Below, one piece after another: positions 35,620 through 45,318 of a stretch of DNA of 64,000 nucleotides. The notes below the pieces were generated by a model. It did not search any database and was not told the DNA's origin. It saw only the letters and a program-made list of their open reading frames with translations. Position 1 is the stretch's first letter. Each line of letters starts with the position of its first letter. Origin of the DNA: Sphaerospermopsis kisseleviana NIES-73 (lineage in GTDB: Bacteria > Cyanobacteriota > Cyanobacteriia > Cyanobacteriales > Nostocaceae); the NCBI RefSeq assembly GCF_002368075.1, contig NZ_AP018314.1, positions 157,343 to 221,342 on the forward strand. Direction: 5' to 3'. Position numbers and translations under genes: made by a program.

Positions 35620-36123
35620 CTACGGACAGAATAAAGTATCTCTTGTATCCCTACCCGTGACAGGATTAGTACCTTTAGCCAACTTGCATAATTTTTTTTG
35701 CTCATCTGAACGCAGCAACACATCAGTAAAATCTGCTCCGTCAATTATAGCACCATCAAATTTGGCACTAGCCGCAAATGCACCTTCTAAAACAGCATTA
35801 GTCAAATTGGCTTTAATCAAACGTGCAGAATCCAAGGTAGCATTAGTTAAATCAGCCCCCGTTAAATTTGCTGATTCTAGATTTGCAGCAAAAAAGCTCA
35901 CACCACGCAAGTTAGCACCACTAAAATTACTCTGACGAAGGTTAGCCTTAGTAAAGCTAGAGTCTGTTAAATCACGTCCAGAAAAATCTGCTTCTATCAA
36001 AATTTCTTTGTTGTATTCTAGTGCTAAAGCTGGTGATGCTAAACCTATTAATGCCGTTATGGGAATGAGCGCCCAAAGCAGTAAACTGAGGATAAGTGAC
36101 AAAAAACGATACTTAATATTCAT
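35620..36123 (-). CDS. Pentapeptide repeat protein with signal peptide
   Basis: The 167-residue protein starts with a signal peptide ([27 protein letters not shown], cleavage after ALA) and continues with about 16 A(D/N)LxX pentapeptides, for example [20 protein letters not shown] and [20 protein letters not shown], forming a right-handed beta helix. The C-terminal [23 protein letters not shown] carries two Cys. Exported pentapeptide proteins like this are common in the cyanobacterial thylakoid lumen; their role is mostly unknown. It is divergent from the YraN gene. Confidence 0.88.
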   Translation of the reverse strand: MNIKYRFLSLILSLLLWALIPITALIGLASPALALEYNKEILIEADFSGRDLTDSSFTKANLRQSNFSGANLRGVSFFAANLESANLTGADLTNATLDSARLIKANLTNAVLEGAFAASAKFDGAIIDGADFTDVLLRSDEQKKLCKLAKGTNPVTGRDTRDTLFCP

Positions 36124-36152
36124 GGTATTTTTTGTATTGGGTTTATTAATTC

Positions 36153-36659
36153 ATGTCTAAACCTCCTCCATCTAATTATGCTGATATTGGTAACATAGGA
36201 GAAGACCTAGTAGCACAGTGGTTAAAATCTACAGGTTGGGAAATTCTGCACCGTCGCTTTTCTTGTCGCTGGGGAGAAATTGATATTATTGCCCAGTACC
36301 ATGATACAAAAGAAACAGCAAACAAGCAAACTACCAATCATCAAAACTCAATACTGGCATTTGTAGAGGTAAAAACCCGCAGTGCTGGTAGTTGGGATGC
36401 TGGAGGTAGAAACGCTATCACCCCAAAAAAACAAGCAAAACTCTGTCACACAGCAGGAATATTTTTAGATCAGTATCCTGAAAAAGCTGATTATTCTTGT
36501 CGTTTTGATGTCGCTATTGTCTTTTGTCAACCCTTGTCCCAAAATCTTCAGGGGGCAAGATTTACCCCAGAAACCCTAGCTAATTTATCAATACCAGGAT
36601 ATGACTTTAAGCTGCTCGAATACATTCCAGCAGCTTTTGATCTATCAACCATAAATTGA
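36153..36659 (+). CDS. YraN/UPF0102 family nuclease-like protein
   Basis: UPF0102 proteins have a restriction-endonuclease-like fold, linked to Holliday-junction-type DNA processing. The 168-residue protein shows the core NIGEDLVAQWL, WEILHRRFSCRWGEIDIIAQ and LAFVEVKTRSAGSW, giving the E...D...ExK active site. An insertion of about 20 residues (HDTKETANKQTTNHQ) between the two strands is longer than usual. It is immediately followed by a heptamer repeat tract. Confidence 0.88.
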   Translation: MSKPPPSNYADIGNIGEDLVAQWLKSTGWEILHRRFSCRWGEIDIIAQYHDTKETANKQTTNHQNSILAFVEVKTRSAGSWDAGGRNAITPKKQAKLCHTAGIFLDQYPEKADYSCRFDVAIVFCQPLSQNLQGARFTPETLANLSIPGYDFKLLEYIPAAFDLSTIN

Positions 36660-36745
36660 TAATTAGTAATTGGTAATTGGTAATTGGTAATTGGTAAACT
36701 TCCTTCTGTCACCTGTCACCTGTCACCTGTCACCTGTCACCTATT
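36660..36745. repeat. GGTAATT and TGTCACC heptamer tracts
   Basis: Four GGTAATT-type units are followed by six CACCTGT units, filling the space between two convergent genes. Confidence 0.75.
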
Positions 36746-36746
36746 T

Positions 36747-37136
36747 TCAAGCCAAAGTTTCTGGACAATAGCCCAAACCTTGGACAAACTGTTGTCTGAA
36801 TGCTTCGATTTCTTCTTTTTCTGGACTACCATGAGATACAATAGCTACTTGGTAGCGACGCATTACGTCCACGGGATACTGTCCCGCCTCCAAGCTCCAA
36901 AGTGCCATTTGTATCCTCATAGGTGGCTCATAACTAATTCCTAATTCATTGAAGAAAGCCCGAAAATCACCATCTTCTTGGGCTGAGATCGGTTCTCTAA
37001 GTTTAATCCTCACTACCCAACCATCAATTTGATGAATTACGGTGATAAAAGAAACAGGAGTTTGGGGTCTGTTGTGCAGGTGTTGAACTACCCTGAGCGT
37101 TAGACTAGCATTTGCCAGGTAATATAAATATTCCAT
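36747..37136 (-). CDS. Conserved cyanobacterial hypothetical
   Basis: From the ATG at 37136 the protein is 129 residues: MEYLYYLANASLTLRVVQHL, then VSFITVIHQIDGWVVRIKLREPI, FFNELGISYEPPMRIQMALWS and YQVAIVSHGSPEKEEIEAF. It looks like a compact alpha-beta protein of a cyanobacterium-specific family of unknown function. The frame is open 17 codons further upstream, but MEYLYYLAN is a more natural start. No motif indicates a reaction. Confidence 0.6.
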   Translation of the reverse strand: MEYLYYLANASLTLRVVQHLHNRPQTPVSFITVIHQIDGWVVRIKLREPISAQEDGDFRAFFNELGISYEPPMRIQMALWSLEAGQYPVDVMRRYQVAIVSHGSPEKEEIEAFRQQFVQGLGYCPETLA

Positions 37137-37247
37137 GATGGTGTTTGGGATCAAATCTAATCCTACATCTATATCTTCCTGGTTCAAGGATAGTTCCTGC
37201 TAGGGTAAAAGTCCCCGTTTTTATATGGGGAGATTTACCCAATTTTG

Positions 37248-37382
37248 ATGATTGGTGATTGGTGATTGGGGACTGGTGACTGGTGACTGGTGACTGGTGA
37301 CTGGTGACTGGGGACTGGTGACTGGGGACTGGTGACTGGTGACTGGTGACTGGTGACTGGTGACTGGTGACTGGTGACTGGG
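37248..37382. repeat. Large GGTGACT heptamer array (about 19 units)
   Basis: GGTGATT, GGTGACT and GGGGACT heptamers run without interruption for about 135 bases, the longest such array in the window. It lies between the hypothetical gene and queA. Units differ only at two positions. Copy-number variation between strains is expected, and it lies about 67 bases before the queA start. Confidence 0.9.
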
Positions 37383-37448
37383 AGGATGAATAACCCAATG
37401 CCCAATGCCCATTACCCATTACCTATTCCCTGTTTACCTTTTAGAAAA

Positions 37449-38573
37449 ATGTCTAACTTAGAAAATCAAGGTGTGGATTTAAACCGTTCTTTATCTGGCT
37501 ATGATTATGAACTACCGACGGAATTAATTGCCCAAAACCCGGCTGTTCCTAGAGATAGTTCTCGTTTGTTGGTGATAGATTCCCTGAGTACGGGAGTAGA
37601 AAAACCAGCACTTGATTACATTTTCCGAGATTTAGTGGAAATACTCAAATCTGGGGATTTGTTAGTGATGAATAATACAAAAGTTATTCCAGCCAGGTTA
37701 TATGGCCGCAAATCTACGGGTGCGGAGGTAGAGGTTTTGCTGTTGGAAGAACGACAGCATAACTGTTGGTTGGCTTTGGTGAAGCCCGGAAAATACTTTA
37801 AACCAGGAACTCAGATTATTTTTGATGGGCAAAAATTAGCTGCGGGTAATGAACTAACAGCCACAGTTGTAGAAAGAGATGAAGCCACTGGGGGGCGGTT
37901 ATTGCAGTTTGATTTACCGGAAAATGTGCCTTTGGTGCAAGTATTGGAGAAGTTCGGGGAAATACCTTTACCTCCTTATATTAATGCTTCCTCTGCTGCT
38001 GATGAACAATATCAAACTGTCTATGCCCAGGAACAGGGGGCGATCGCTGCACCCACAGCCGGGTTACACTTTACACCAGAACTTTTACAAAAATTACGCG
38101 ATATTGGCATTAATCAAGCTTTTTTAACTTTGCACGTCGGTGTGGGTACTTTTCGTCCAGTGGAAGTAGAAGATGTAACAACTCACCAAATGCACGAAGA
38201 ATGGATTGAAGTTAGTAATGCTACAGTAGAACAAATTAAGGCTACTAAGGCTGCTGGAGGGCGAATTATTGCCGTTGGTACTACAGTAGTCCGGGCGTTA
38301 GAAGGTGCGGCACAATCAGGGGATTTACAACCTTATGTGGGCAAGGTAAATTTATTTATCTATCCTGGTTATCAATGGCGAGTGGTACAAGGTTTGATTA
38401 CGAATTTTCACTTACCCCGTTCTAGTTTATTGATGCTGGTAAGTGCGTTGATTGGTAGAGAAAGATTGTTAAAAATTTATGAACAAGCGATCGCATCTCG
38501 ATATCGTTTTTATTCCTTTGGTGATGCCATGCTGATCTTACCTCAAGCAACTATTAATGCTGGTGATTGGTGA
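37449..38573 (+). CDS. queA: S-adenosylmethionine:tRNA ribosyltransferase-isomerase
   Basis: QueA transfers and isomerises the ribosyl of SAM to make epoxyqueuosine in tRNA. The 374-residue protein shows [27 protein letters not shown] (partly listed), [66 protein letters not shown] and [12 protein letters not shown]. The start at ATG 37449 avoids repeat-derived sequence further upstream. It stands alone. Confidence 0.96.
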   Translation: MSNLENQGVDLNRSLSGYDYELPTELIAQNPAVPRDSSRLLVIDSLSTGVEKPALDYIFRDLVEILKSGDLLVMNNTKVIPARLYGRKSTGAEVEVLLLEERQHNCWLALVKPGKYFKPGTQIIFDGQKLAAGNELTATVVERDEATGGRLLQFDLPENVPLVQVLEKFGEIPLPPYINASSAADEQYQTVYAQEQGAIAAPTAGLHFTPELLQKLRDIGINQAFLTLHVGVGTFRPVEVEDVTTHQMHEEWIEVSNATVEQIKATKAAGGRIIAVGTTVVRALEGAAQSGDLQPYVGKVNLFIYPGYQWRVVQGLITNFHLPRSSLLMLVSALIGRERLLKIYEQAIASRYRFYSFGDAMLILPQATINAGDW

Positions 38574-38931
38574 TAGGAAGCAGGAGGCAGGAGGCAAAAC
38601 TTATTAATTTTGACTTTTGACTTTTGACTTGATTTATTCCCTATTCCCTATTCCCTAATTATTTCCCAAACTTCACCCTAGCGTTCACGAAGTGCAGCGT
38701 AGCTATCGCTCTTCCCCATAACTAGCAACTTGGGTTATCTAGATGTCTTATTTTTCCGTCAAATTATCACCCAAATGCTTTTTACTATGAGACTGGGAAT
38801 TTATTCCCAGTCCGGTGATGGTTTTAACCTCAAGTTGAGAAAAATCAGCTTTTGCTAAACCCCTACAGCAATCAGGATATCCAGGAATGAGAAAAAATAA
38901 AAAATTAACATTCCCAGTCCCCAGTCACCCA
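38574..38931. other. Intergenic region between queA and chlP (convergent)
   Basis: No gene. It contains a decayed fragment of the 157-bp repeat (about 38739-38780: ATCTAGATGTCTTATTTTTC.. CCAAATGCTT). It also contains a hairpin ACTGGGAATTTATTCCCAGT near 38795-38814 that could stop transcription from either side. Confidence 0.5.
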
Positions 38932-40188
38932 TTAAGGAGCAAGTGCGTTACCACGTAACAAACTACCTATGGTTTTCGCTGTAATTTTCAATTGTGTAAT
39001 GGGGTTAGCTGGAACAACAGTTTTATACAAATAGCTATCAAAAGTTAGCTTTTGTACATCCAAATCATCACACATTTCTACAAACGCTTCCCGGGTAGCA
39101 TCGGAACGGTAGAACACGGTTTGCAGAATATCCAACACTTTGTAAGTGAGTCCGTATTTCTTATCCCAACGTTTGATGTAAAGTTTCAACTCTTTCTCAG
39201 AAGGAATACGCGCACCATTGTTAGAAACCTCAACAATGGTTTCTGCACACATCCGCCCAGACTTCGCTGCAAAATAAATACCTTCACCAGAAGACTTGGT
39301 AACATAACCCGCAGCATCACCAACCAAAGCGATCCGGCCAACTACACGACGAGGACGGGGATGTTCAGGAATGGGGTGAGCTTCTACCTTGATGATTTTA
39401 CCACCAGCTAATTTTTCGGCAGCACGGGCGCGAATACCAGCTTGTAATTTCTTGATGTCTCGTTGGTTAACGTGCATTGTGCCAGTACCAACTGCTACGT
39501 GATCGTATTTGGGAAATACCCAAGCGTAGAAGTCAGTAGAAACATCGTCACCTACATACATTTCCGCTAAGTCATGGTAGTAGGCCATTTTGTCTTCAGG
39601 AATGCGAATTCTTTCTTGGAAGGCGATCGCATAATTGTAATCCCCTGCATCCATTTCCTTAGCAATGCGGGAGTTAGCACCATCAGCACCAATAATCAAA
39701 TCTACCTTTAGGGTTTTAGGTTCTCCCCTATCACCACCTACGGCATGATCAAAATAATGAATTGTATAGGGATCATTGTTATTGGTGGGTATATCCAGTT
39801 TTTGAACTGTACCGTTAATTAAGTTTGCGCCTAATTTAGCCGCACGGTTACGGAGAAAACCATCCAGAACCTCACGACGGCACATTCCTATATATTCTTC
39901 TTCATTTACCAGATTGATATCTACCTCACGATTAGAGGGAGAAATCATTTTCATTTTCCGCACTTGACGGTCAATGATTTCTGGAGGTAGATCAAATTCA
40001 CTTACCATACACAGGGGAATAGCACCCCCGCAAGGTTTAGCGTTATCTAGCTTGCGCTCAAATAAATATGTTTCAATGCCAGCTTTTGCTAATGTCTCAG
40101 CAGCGCATGAACCGGCTGGGCCCGAACCCACAACAGCAACCCGTAATGTCAAAGGTTTACTCCCAATCTTCACATTTACCGAAAGCAT
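38932..40188 (-). CDS. chlP: Geranylgeranyl reductase
   Basis: ChlP reduces the geranylgeranyl chain to phytyl for chlorophyll a and tocopherol. The 418-residue flavoprotein has the FAD-binding motif VAVVGSGPAGSCAAETLA near the N-terminus, PCGGAIPLCM, GADGANSRIAKEM, VGRIALVGDAAGYVTKSSGEGIYFA and the C-terminal FYRSDATREAFVEMCDD. Full length with ATG start. Single gene. Confidence 0.96.
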   Translation of the reverse strand: MLSVNVKIGSKPLTLRVAVVGSGPAGSCAAETLAKAGIETYLFERKLDNAKPCGGAIPLCMVSEFDLPPEIIDRQVRKMKMISPSNREVDINLVNEEEYIGMCRREVLDGFLRNRAAKLGANLINGTVQKLDIPTNNNDPYTIHYFDHAVGGDRGEPKTLKVDLIIGADGANSRIAKEMDAGDYNYAIAFQERIRIPEDKMAYYHDLAEMYVGDDVSTDFYAWVFPKYDHVAVGTGTMHVNQRDIKKLQAGIRARAAEKLAGGKIIKVEAHPIPEHPRPRRVVGRIALVGDAAGYVTKSSGEGIYFAAKSGRMCAETIVEVSNNGARIPSEKELKLYIKRWDKKYGLTYKVLDILQTVFYRSDATREAFVEMCDDLDVQKLTFDSYLYKTVVPANPITQLKITAKTIGSLLRGNALAP

Positions 40189-40867
40189 CCTATCATGGAG
40201 TTTCGGCTGATATGACGCTCAAGCTTAATGTTTTGACAGAATTGCAATATTCCTTAACATTTCGTCATAAAAACGCAAGTAAAAATACTCAATCAGGGGT
40301 TATGAGTAGATTTTTGTAAATGATAACTACAAAAAATTCTAATATTAACTAAGTTGTTGGTTTTCTGGTTTAGGCTGGGGACTGGGAACTGGGGACTGGT
40401 GACTGGGCACTAGAACCACCAACACAAACAGACAATCAACAAAACAGGAAACCTCAGCCAAAAACACCCCTATCATCTTGTCAGGATATTTTTGATGTTG
40501 TGGATATAGGAATTAATTAGACATCTTCAGAAAAGAAATTATGGAACTTATTTATGGGGGCAGGTCGAAGCTTATGGAATATCTATATGTCTGATTTTTC
40601 CGTTAAATTATCGCCCATAAGCTTCGCCCCTACAACTTATGACAAATTAATACATTCTATTTTGGAGATGTCTATTGTACTGATACCGCTTGTAATTATC
40701 CTGAATTAATCAATATTACTCCTGATTGCGGTGCTTTAGATTGTGGCGGTTGTAGTTGGTAAGATGCCGGAAACGATTCCCTATTCCCTATTCCCCATTT
40801 ATGATATAAATAAAACTACAGTAATTCTACTCCTAAACCGTAGATTAGTCACAGAGGTATAAAACCA
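40189..40867. other. Intergenic region upstream of chlP and cysA
   Basis: About 680 bases between divergent genes. It holds heptamers (about 40376-40410), the second 157-bp repeat (40518-40674) and a short Cys/Gly-rich fragment near 40690-40760 that is open only briefly. The chlP promoter must lie in 40189-40370. No other element is recognised. Confidence 0.45.
40518..40674. mobile_element. 157-bp MITE-like repeat, copy 2
   Basis: TAGACATCTTCAGAAAAGAA at the left and the complement of TTCTATTTTGGAGATGTCTA at the right are imperfect terminal inverted repeats of about 20 bases. The interior matches copy 1 (10318-10474) almost throughout and includes the GAAGCTTATGG...CCCATAAGCTTC hairpin. Confidence 0.78.
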
Positions 40868-41884
40868 GTGGGCATAGTAGTTGAAAATGTGTCTAAGCAA
40901 TTTGGCAGCTTCCAGGCTGTAGTTCAGGTGAGTTTAGAAATTAAGAGTGGTTCATTGGTAGCATTACTCGGACCTTCTGGATCTGGTAAATCTACACTAC
41001 TGCGGTTAATATCGGGGTTAGAAATGCCGGATAGTGGTAAAATCATTCTCACTGGGAAAGATGCTACCTATCAAAGTGTACAAGAGCGAAATATTGGTTT
41101 TGTATTTCAGCATTATGCCTTATTTAAGCACTTAACCGTGAGGCAAAATATCGCCTTTGGCTTAGAAATTCGCAAAGCACCGAAAAAGAAAATACACGGT
41201 AAAGTAGAACAACTGTTAGAATTAGTGCAGCTAAGTGGATTAGGCGATCGCTATCCTTCTCAACTTTCAGGAGGACAAAGACAAAGAGTAGCCTTAGCCA
41301 GAGCCTTAGCCGTAGAACCTAAAGTATTATTACTAGATGAACCATTTGGGGCGTTAGATGCTAAAGTGCGTAAAGACTTACGTGCTTGGTTACGCCGTCT
41401 CCATGACGAAGTTCACGTTACCACCGTGTTTGTAACTCACGATCAAGAAGAAGCTATGGAAGTTTCTGATGAAATCGTAGTTATGAACAAAGGAAAAGTA
41501 GAACAAGTAGGAACACCCGCAGAAATTTATGATCATCCTGCTTCGGCTTTTGTAATGAGTTTCATTGGTCCTGTGAATGTTTTACCGAGTTCTGCCAAGA
41601 TTTTTCAAAGCAGTGGTTTCGACTCAGCTAACCCAGAAATATTTTTACGTCCCCAAGATGTAATTGTCGAAAGAGATGCGAATGGTACAACTGCATCTGC
41701 TATAGTTAATCGTGTCATTCATTTGGGTTGGGAAATTCAAGTAGAATTAACCTTGGATGATGGGCAAAATTTTACTGCTCATTTAACACGGGAACGTTTT
41801 GATGAGTTAAAATTAGAACCACAAGAGCGAGTTTATGTCAAGCCCAAAGATGCAAAATCTTTCCCGCTTTATTATTCTATTTAA
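40868..41884 (+). CDS. cysA: Sulfate-type ABC transporter ATP-binding protein
   Basis: The 338-residue protein has an ABC ATPase domain: Walker [11 protein letters not shown]-loop FVFQHYALF, signature [15 protein letters not shown], Walker [14 protein letters not shown] and H-loop [11 protein letters not shown]-terminal TOBE-like regulatory domain follows ([28 protein letters not shown]). Sequence style fits CysA for sulfate/thiosulfate import. The start is GTG at 40868. No permease or binding-protein gene is adjacent, so the partner genes are elsewhere and the substrate is inferred. Confidence 0.88.
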   Translation: MGIVVENVSKQFGSFQAVVQVSLEIKSGSLVALLGPSGSGKSTLLRLISGLEMPDSGKIILTGKDATYQSVQERNIGFVFQHYALFKHLTVRQNIAFGLEIRKAPKKKIHGKVEQLLELVQLSGLGDRYPSQLSGGQRQRVALARALAVEPKVLLLDEPFGALDAKVRKDLRAWLRRLHDEVHVTTVFVTHDQEEAMEVSDEIVVMNKGKVEQVGTPAEIYDHPASAFVMSFIGPVNVLPSSAKIFQSSGFDSANPEIFLRPQDVIVERDANGTTASAIVNRVIHLGWEIQVELTLDDGQNFTAHLTRERFDELKLEPQERVYVKPKDAKSFPLYYSI

Positions 41885-42180
41885 CGTAAATTGCTAGTTC
41901 TGCAAGAAAGGCTCTCAAATCGAACTAACAAGGATAAGTAGACAGCAAAAAAGCATGGAACACCATCATAATTCATTCTTGCTCCTGTCTCCAAGCCCTC
42001 ACGAAGAGACTTTTTCAGCAAACCCTATTTAGAGGTCAACTTAACCCCAAACCCACTCCAGGAGAAGATTAATTAAAATTAAACTTTACCCCTTGCCTGT
42101 ACTTCTGGAGTGGTTTTTCTGTTATTAATATAATTAATACTAAAACAACCTATTTTATCCGGATACATCAAGGAATTGAA
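41885..42180. other. Gene-free stretch after cysA
   Basis: About 300 bases with short decayed frames only. Nothing is recognisable apart from a run of direct-repeat-like CTCC motifs. Confidence 0.35.
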
Positions 42181-42272
42181 TAGACCTCTCCGAAAAAGAT
42201 GTAGGGACAATTCATGAATTGTCCCTACGAATGGGTTTCAGGTTATGCTTATGTAATTTTCGGAGATGTCAG
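42181..42272. mobile_element. Short hairpin element with CTCTCCGAAAA terminal repeats
   Basis: TAGACCTCTCCGAAAA at the left and TTTTCGGAGATGTCA at the right are inverted repeats, related to the ends of the 157-bp repeat family. Inside is a perfect palindrome TAGGGACAATTCATGAATTG TCCCTA (split here, 42202-42227). It abuts a WD40 fragment and probably interrupted it. Confidence 0.6.
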
Positions 42273-42438
42273 TAGTGACAATACAATTAAGCTGTGGCAT
42301 CTGTATAGCCAAGAACTGATAAATACTCTTTCAGGACATTTATCAACTGTTCATTCTGTAGCTTTTAATGTTGACGGAAATAAGATAATTAGTGGTAGTG
42401 CTGATCATACAATCAGGATTTGGCAGTCTGAGCAATAA
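42273..42438 (+). pseudogene. Remnant of a WD40-repeat protein
   Basis: About 55 codons encode SDNTIKLWHLYSQELINTLS, then GHLSTVHSVAFNVDGNKIIS and GSADHTIRIWQSEQ, which is one complete WD40 blade and parts of two others ending in a normal-looking C-terminus. WD40 proteins in cyanobacteria usually have seven or more blades and hundreds of residues. The 5' part is missing and replaced by the hairpin element just upstream, so this is the 3' stump of a former gene. Confidence 0.75.
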
Positions 42439-42547
42439 CCTAATATAGCAGGAGTCAAGAGTAAAACCCTCTTCACTGCTATAAAAAACTGTAGCGTTTA
42501 CTCCTACATTTATTATATTTGGGAAAATAGGACAATAAATCTGGAAA

Positions 42548-42618
42548 GCGGGTGATGGGACTCGAACCCACGACATTCTGCATGGGAGGCAGACATTCTA
42601 CCACTGAATTACACCCGC
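42548..42618 (-). tRNA. tRNA-Gly (anticodon CCC)
   Basis: On the minus strand, acceptor stem GCGGGTG pairs with CACCCGC. The D loop has ATTCAGTGGTAGAAT, the anticodon stem TCTGC/GCAGA encloses CTCCCAT with anticodon CCC, and the T arm is GTGGGTTCGAGTCCCAT. 71 bases, CCA not encoded. Confidence 0.95.
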
Positions 42619-43014
42619 AGATTACAAGTATGGAAATCTAGTCTATGGGCTATTATATCATAAATTCCGCGAAAATCAGTAACGGATTTTTCTAGAACAA
42701 ATAGGAGGGAAGAGACACAAGACAGTTAATAGCAAAGGATGATAACTTATAAATGAAATTCTTGGGTTGCTAGGAAAAATTGAGATAGATAATGTAAACT
42801 TAATCCAATGGCAGTCAGAAGCACCAAAGTCTCTGAGTATAGTAACTTGGTCATTTATTCGATGCGCTTCATAAACGTGAAAAGTTTTATCTTTTTTAGA
42901 GTTAGAAAGCGATCGCCCCTTTAACTGGTAAGATAAAGGATTTACATTGAACGAAATTGCAACAGATAAACATGATTATAAAAAATATATACCCTGAGAA
43001 TCCTCTAATCCTCT
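42619..43014. other. Intergenic region upstream of the HD-domain gene
   Basis: About 400 bases. A short frame around 42754-42840 (LGLLGKIEIDNVNLIQW) resembles nothing known. One HIP1 octamer occurs near 42911. No promoter or RNA is recognised. Confidence 0.35.
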
Positions 43015-43890
43015 ATGTTCAATACCACTGAAATTATCATTGATGCTTTTGTAAATCAACTGCGAGAAGGTTATCGACGTACCTACGGCGGTTTAAAAAC
43101 TGATTATCAAGACATCATAGCTTGGGCTGGTAACATGGCTTTGGAAAACATCGCCAACAGTGATGCTTTATATCACAATGTGGAACACTCTGTTCTCGTT
43201 ACCCTCGTCGGACAAGAAATTTTGCGTGGTAGACACATCCGAGAAGGAGGAGTTTCCAGCGAAGATTGGTTACACGTGATTATCTCCTTATTGTGTCACG
43301 ATATTGGTTATGTCAAAGGAGTTTGCCGCGAAGATCAAGAAGCAGAAAGTTTATATGCTACAGGACAAAATGGCAACATGGTTGCTCTTCCTCCTGGTGC
43401 TTCTGATGCTAGTCTCACACCCTATCATGTAGATCGGGCTAAACTATTTATTGATGAAAGATTTGGTGGACATCCTTTGATAGATTCGGAAGTGATCAAG
43501 AACAATATTGAACTAACCAGGTTTCCAGTTCCTAGAGCCGATGATCATCAAGATACCACTCATTTTGCCGGCATAGTACGTGCTGCTGATTTGATTGGGC
43601 AATTAAGTGATCCCCGTTACCTGAAAAAAATTACAAGTTTATTTTATGAATTTGAAGAAACCGGAGTGAATAAAGCTTTAGGTTATAAAAATCCTGGAGA
43701 CTTACGCAAAAACTACGCCAAATTTTACTGGAATGGTGTCTATCCTTATATCAAAGAAGGATTGCGTTATCTAGGACTGACACAACAAGGAAAACAAGTT
43801 TTAGCTAATCTTTATGCTAATGTGTTTGTGGTCGAACATGAAAAACAGAATGAGGAAATAAGGTATTTAGCTGAACAGTTAAATGGTTAA
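43015..43890 (+). CDS. HD-domain metal-dependent phosphohydrolase
   Basis: The 291-residue soluble protein has the HD superfamily metal ligands: ALYHNVEHSVLVTLVGQ (first His residues), IISLLCHDIGYVKG (the HD pair) and a later GIVRAADLIGQL (distal Asp). HD enzymes hydrolyse nucleotides or cyclic nucleotides; which one cannot be told. It lacks the GYP extension of cyclic-di-GMP HD-GYP enzymes and the typical RelA/SpoT arrangement. It stands alone. Confidence 0.82.
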   Translation: MFNTTEIIIDAFVNQLREGYRRTYGGLKTDYQDIIAWAGNMALENIANSDALYHNVEHSVLVTLVGQEILRGRHIREGGVSSEDWLHVIISLLCHDIGYVKGVCREDQEAESLYATGQNGNMVALPPGASDASLTPYHVDRAKLFIDERFGGHPLIDSEVIKNNIELTRFPVPRADDHQDTTHFAGIVRAADLIGQLSDPRYLKKITSLFYEFEETGVNKALGYKNPGDLRKNYAKFYWNGVYPYIKEGLRYLGLTQQGKQVLANLYANVFVVEHEKQNEEIRYLAEQLNG

Positions 43891-44078
43891 ATCACTAAAT
43901 TTATGTAGCTTCTATTTCAGGCTGGTAATGGGTAATTGGTAGTTGTGAAATTAGCCACTCTTAACTTTTACCTGATCTATAAATAGAAACTTACATACAT
44001 TAGAGATTTAGCTGAATGAATTACTAACTCTATTAATTATCATTCATTGTTTTGTAAATAAGTTTTGTCAAAAAAATT

Positions 44079-45194
44079 ATGAATTGGTTGCAAAAACTCA
44101 AAAAAAATTCCTTAGCAAGATTTGGGGCAATTATACTATTAGTGTTCTATTTAGCAGTCATTGGGGCTGACTTTATCGCACCTTATAATCCTTATGATTC
44201 ACAGCCAAATGGTTCGCTATTGCCACCTACCCGCATTTATTGGGTTTCTCCAGAGGGTAAATTTATCGGACCCCATATTTATCCAACAATTCAAGGAGAT
44301 ACAAATCTAGAAACAGGGGAACGTAAGTTAATTGTAGATTTTAAACAGCCTTCACCTTTGGCTTTATTTGTTTCCGGTCCAGAATATAGATTATTTCAAC
44401 TCAGTTTACCCCTACCTCCCAAATGGGATGAAGTCACTATTATTCCTGGTATTCCCCTAAATTTGCATTTATTTGGTTCTACAGGTGAAGCCAAATTTAA
44501 TATTTTAGGTACTGATGAACAAGGACGGGATCAATTTAGTCGTCTGCTTTATGGTGGTAGGATTAGTTTATTTATTGGGATTTTTGGCATCATCATTACC
44601 TATCCTTTGGGTTTAATAATCGGTGGTATTTCTGGTTATTTTGGAGGTGTAATTGATAGTGTGATTATGCGTTTAGCAGAAGTGTTAATGACTTTTCCCA
44701 GCATTTATTTGTTAGCAGCATTATCAGGAGTTCTCAGCCCTCAATTAACCAGTACACAACGCTTTTTATTAATAGTTGTAATTACTTCTGTGATCAGTTG
44801 GGCAGGTTTAGCTAGAGTAATTCGTGGTCAAGTTTTATCAATTAAAGAAAGAGAATTTGTCCAAGCATCACTGGCAATGGGAGGTAAGCCAATTTATATT
44901 ATTCTCCGTCATATTTTACCCCAAACTGCCACTTATGTAATTATTTCTGCTACTCTGACCATTCCGAGTTTTATTGGTGCAGAAGCAGTGTTAAGTCTGA
45001 TTGGTTTAGGTATTCAACAACCTGATCCTTCTTGGGGAAATATGCTTTCTTTAGCTAGTAATGCTTCAATTTTAGTCTTACAACCTTGGCTAGTTTTATC
45101 ACCTGCTATTTTGATTATTCTGACTGTTTTATCATTCAATTTATTAGGTGATGGGTTAAGGGATGCCCTTGATCCTCGCAGTTTGCAAAGGTAG
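44079..45194 (+). CDS. Peptide/oligopeptide ABC transporter permease (DppC/OppC type)
   Basis: The inner-membrane permease of a peptide or nickel-type importer has 371 residues. An N-terminal helix (FGAIILLVFYLAVIGADFIAPYNPYDS) is followed by an extracytoplasmic insert of about 100 residues, then GTDEQGRDQFSRLLYGGRIS and five helices. The EAA loop is FVQASLAMGGKPIYIILRHILPQ. The C-terminal NLLGDGLRDALDPR is typical of OppC. Its OppB and substrate-binding partners are encoded convergently downstream, an unusual split. Confidence 0.9.
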   Translation: MNWLQKLKKNSLARFGAIILLVFYLAVIGADFIAPYNPYDSQPNGSLLPPTRIYWVSPEGKFIGPHIYPTIQGDTNLETGERKLIVDFKQPSPLALFVSGPEYRLFQLSLPLPPKWDEVTIIPGIPLNLHLFGSTGEAKFNILGTDEQGRDQFSRLLYGGRISLFIGIFGIIITYPLGLIIGGISGYFGGVIDSVIMRLAEVLMTFPSIYLLAALSGVLSPQLTSTQRFLLIVVITSVISWAGLARVIRGQVLSIKEREFVQASLAMGGKPIYIILRHILPQTATYVIISATLTIPSFIGAEAVLSLIGLGIQQPDPSWGNMLSLASNASILVLQPWLVLSPAILIILTVLSFNLLGDGLRDALDPRSLQR

Positions 45195-45318
45195 GTAAAG
45201 ATCAACAACAAATTTCATCTGGATGAAGTATAAAAGGGCGGGCAAGATGCCCACCCCACAACACTGAAAATCATCAAAAACAGAATTACAAACCAAATGA
45301 TATAACTAGCAAATTGGG

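Noticed and set aside
37248-37382. Regular array that could be taken for a CRISPR
   Set aside because: The unit is only 7 bases with no spacers of constant length, and no cas genes are nearby. It is a heptamer tandem repeat.
37105-37419. Minus-strand frames encoding SHQSPVT repeats
   Set aside because: The protein is a direct translation of the heptamer array and has no independent support.
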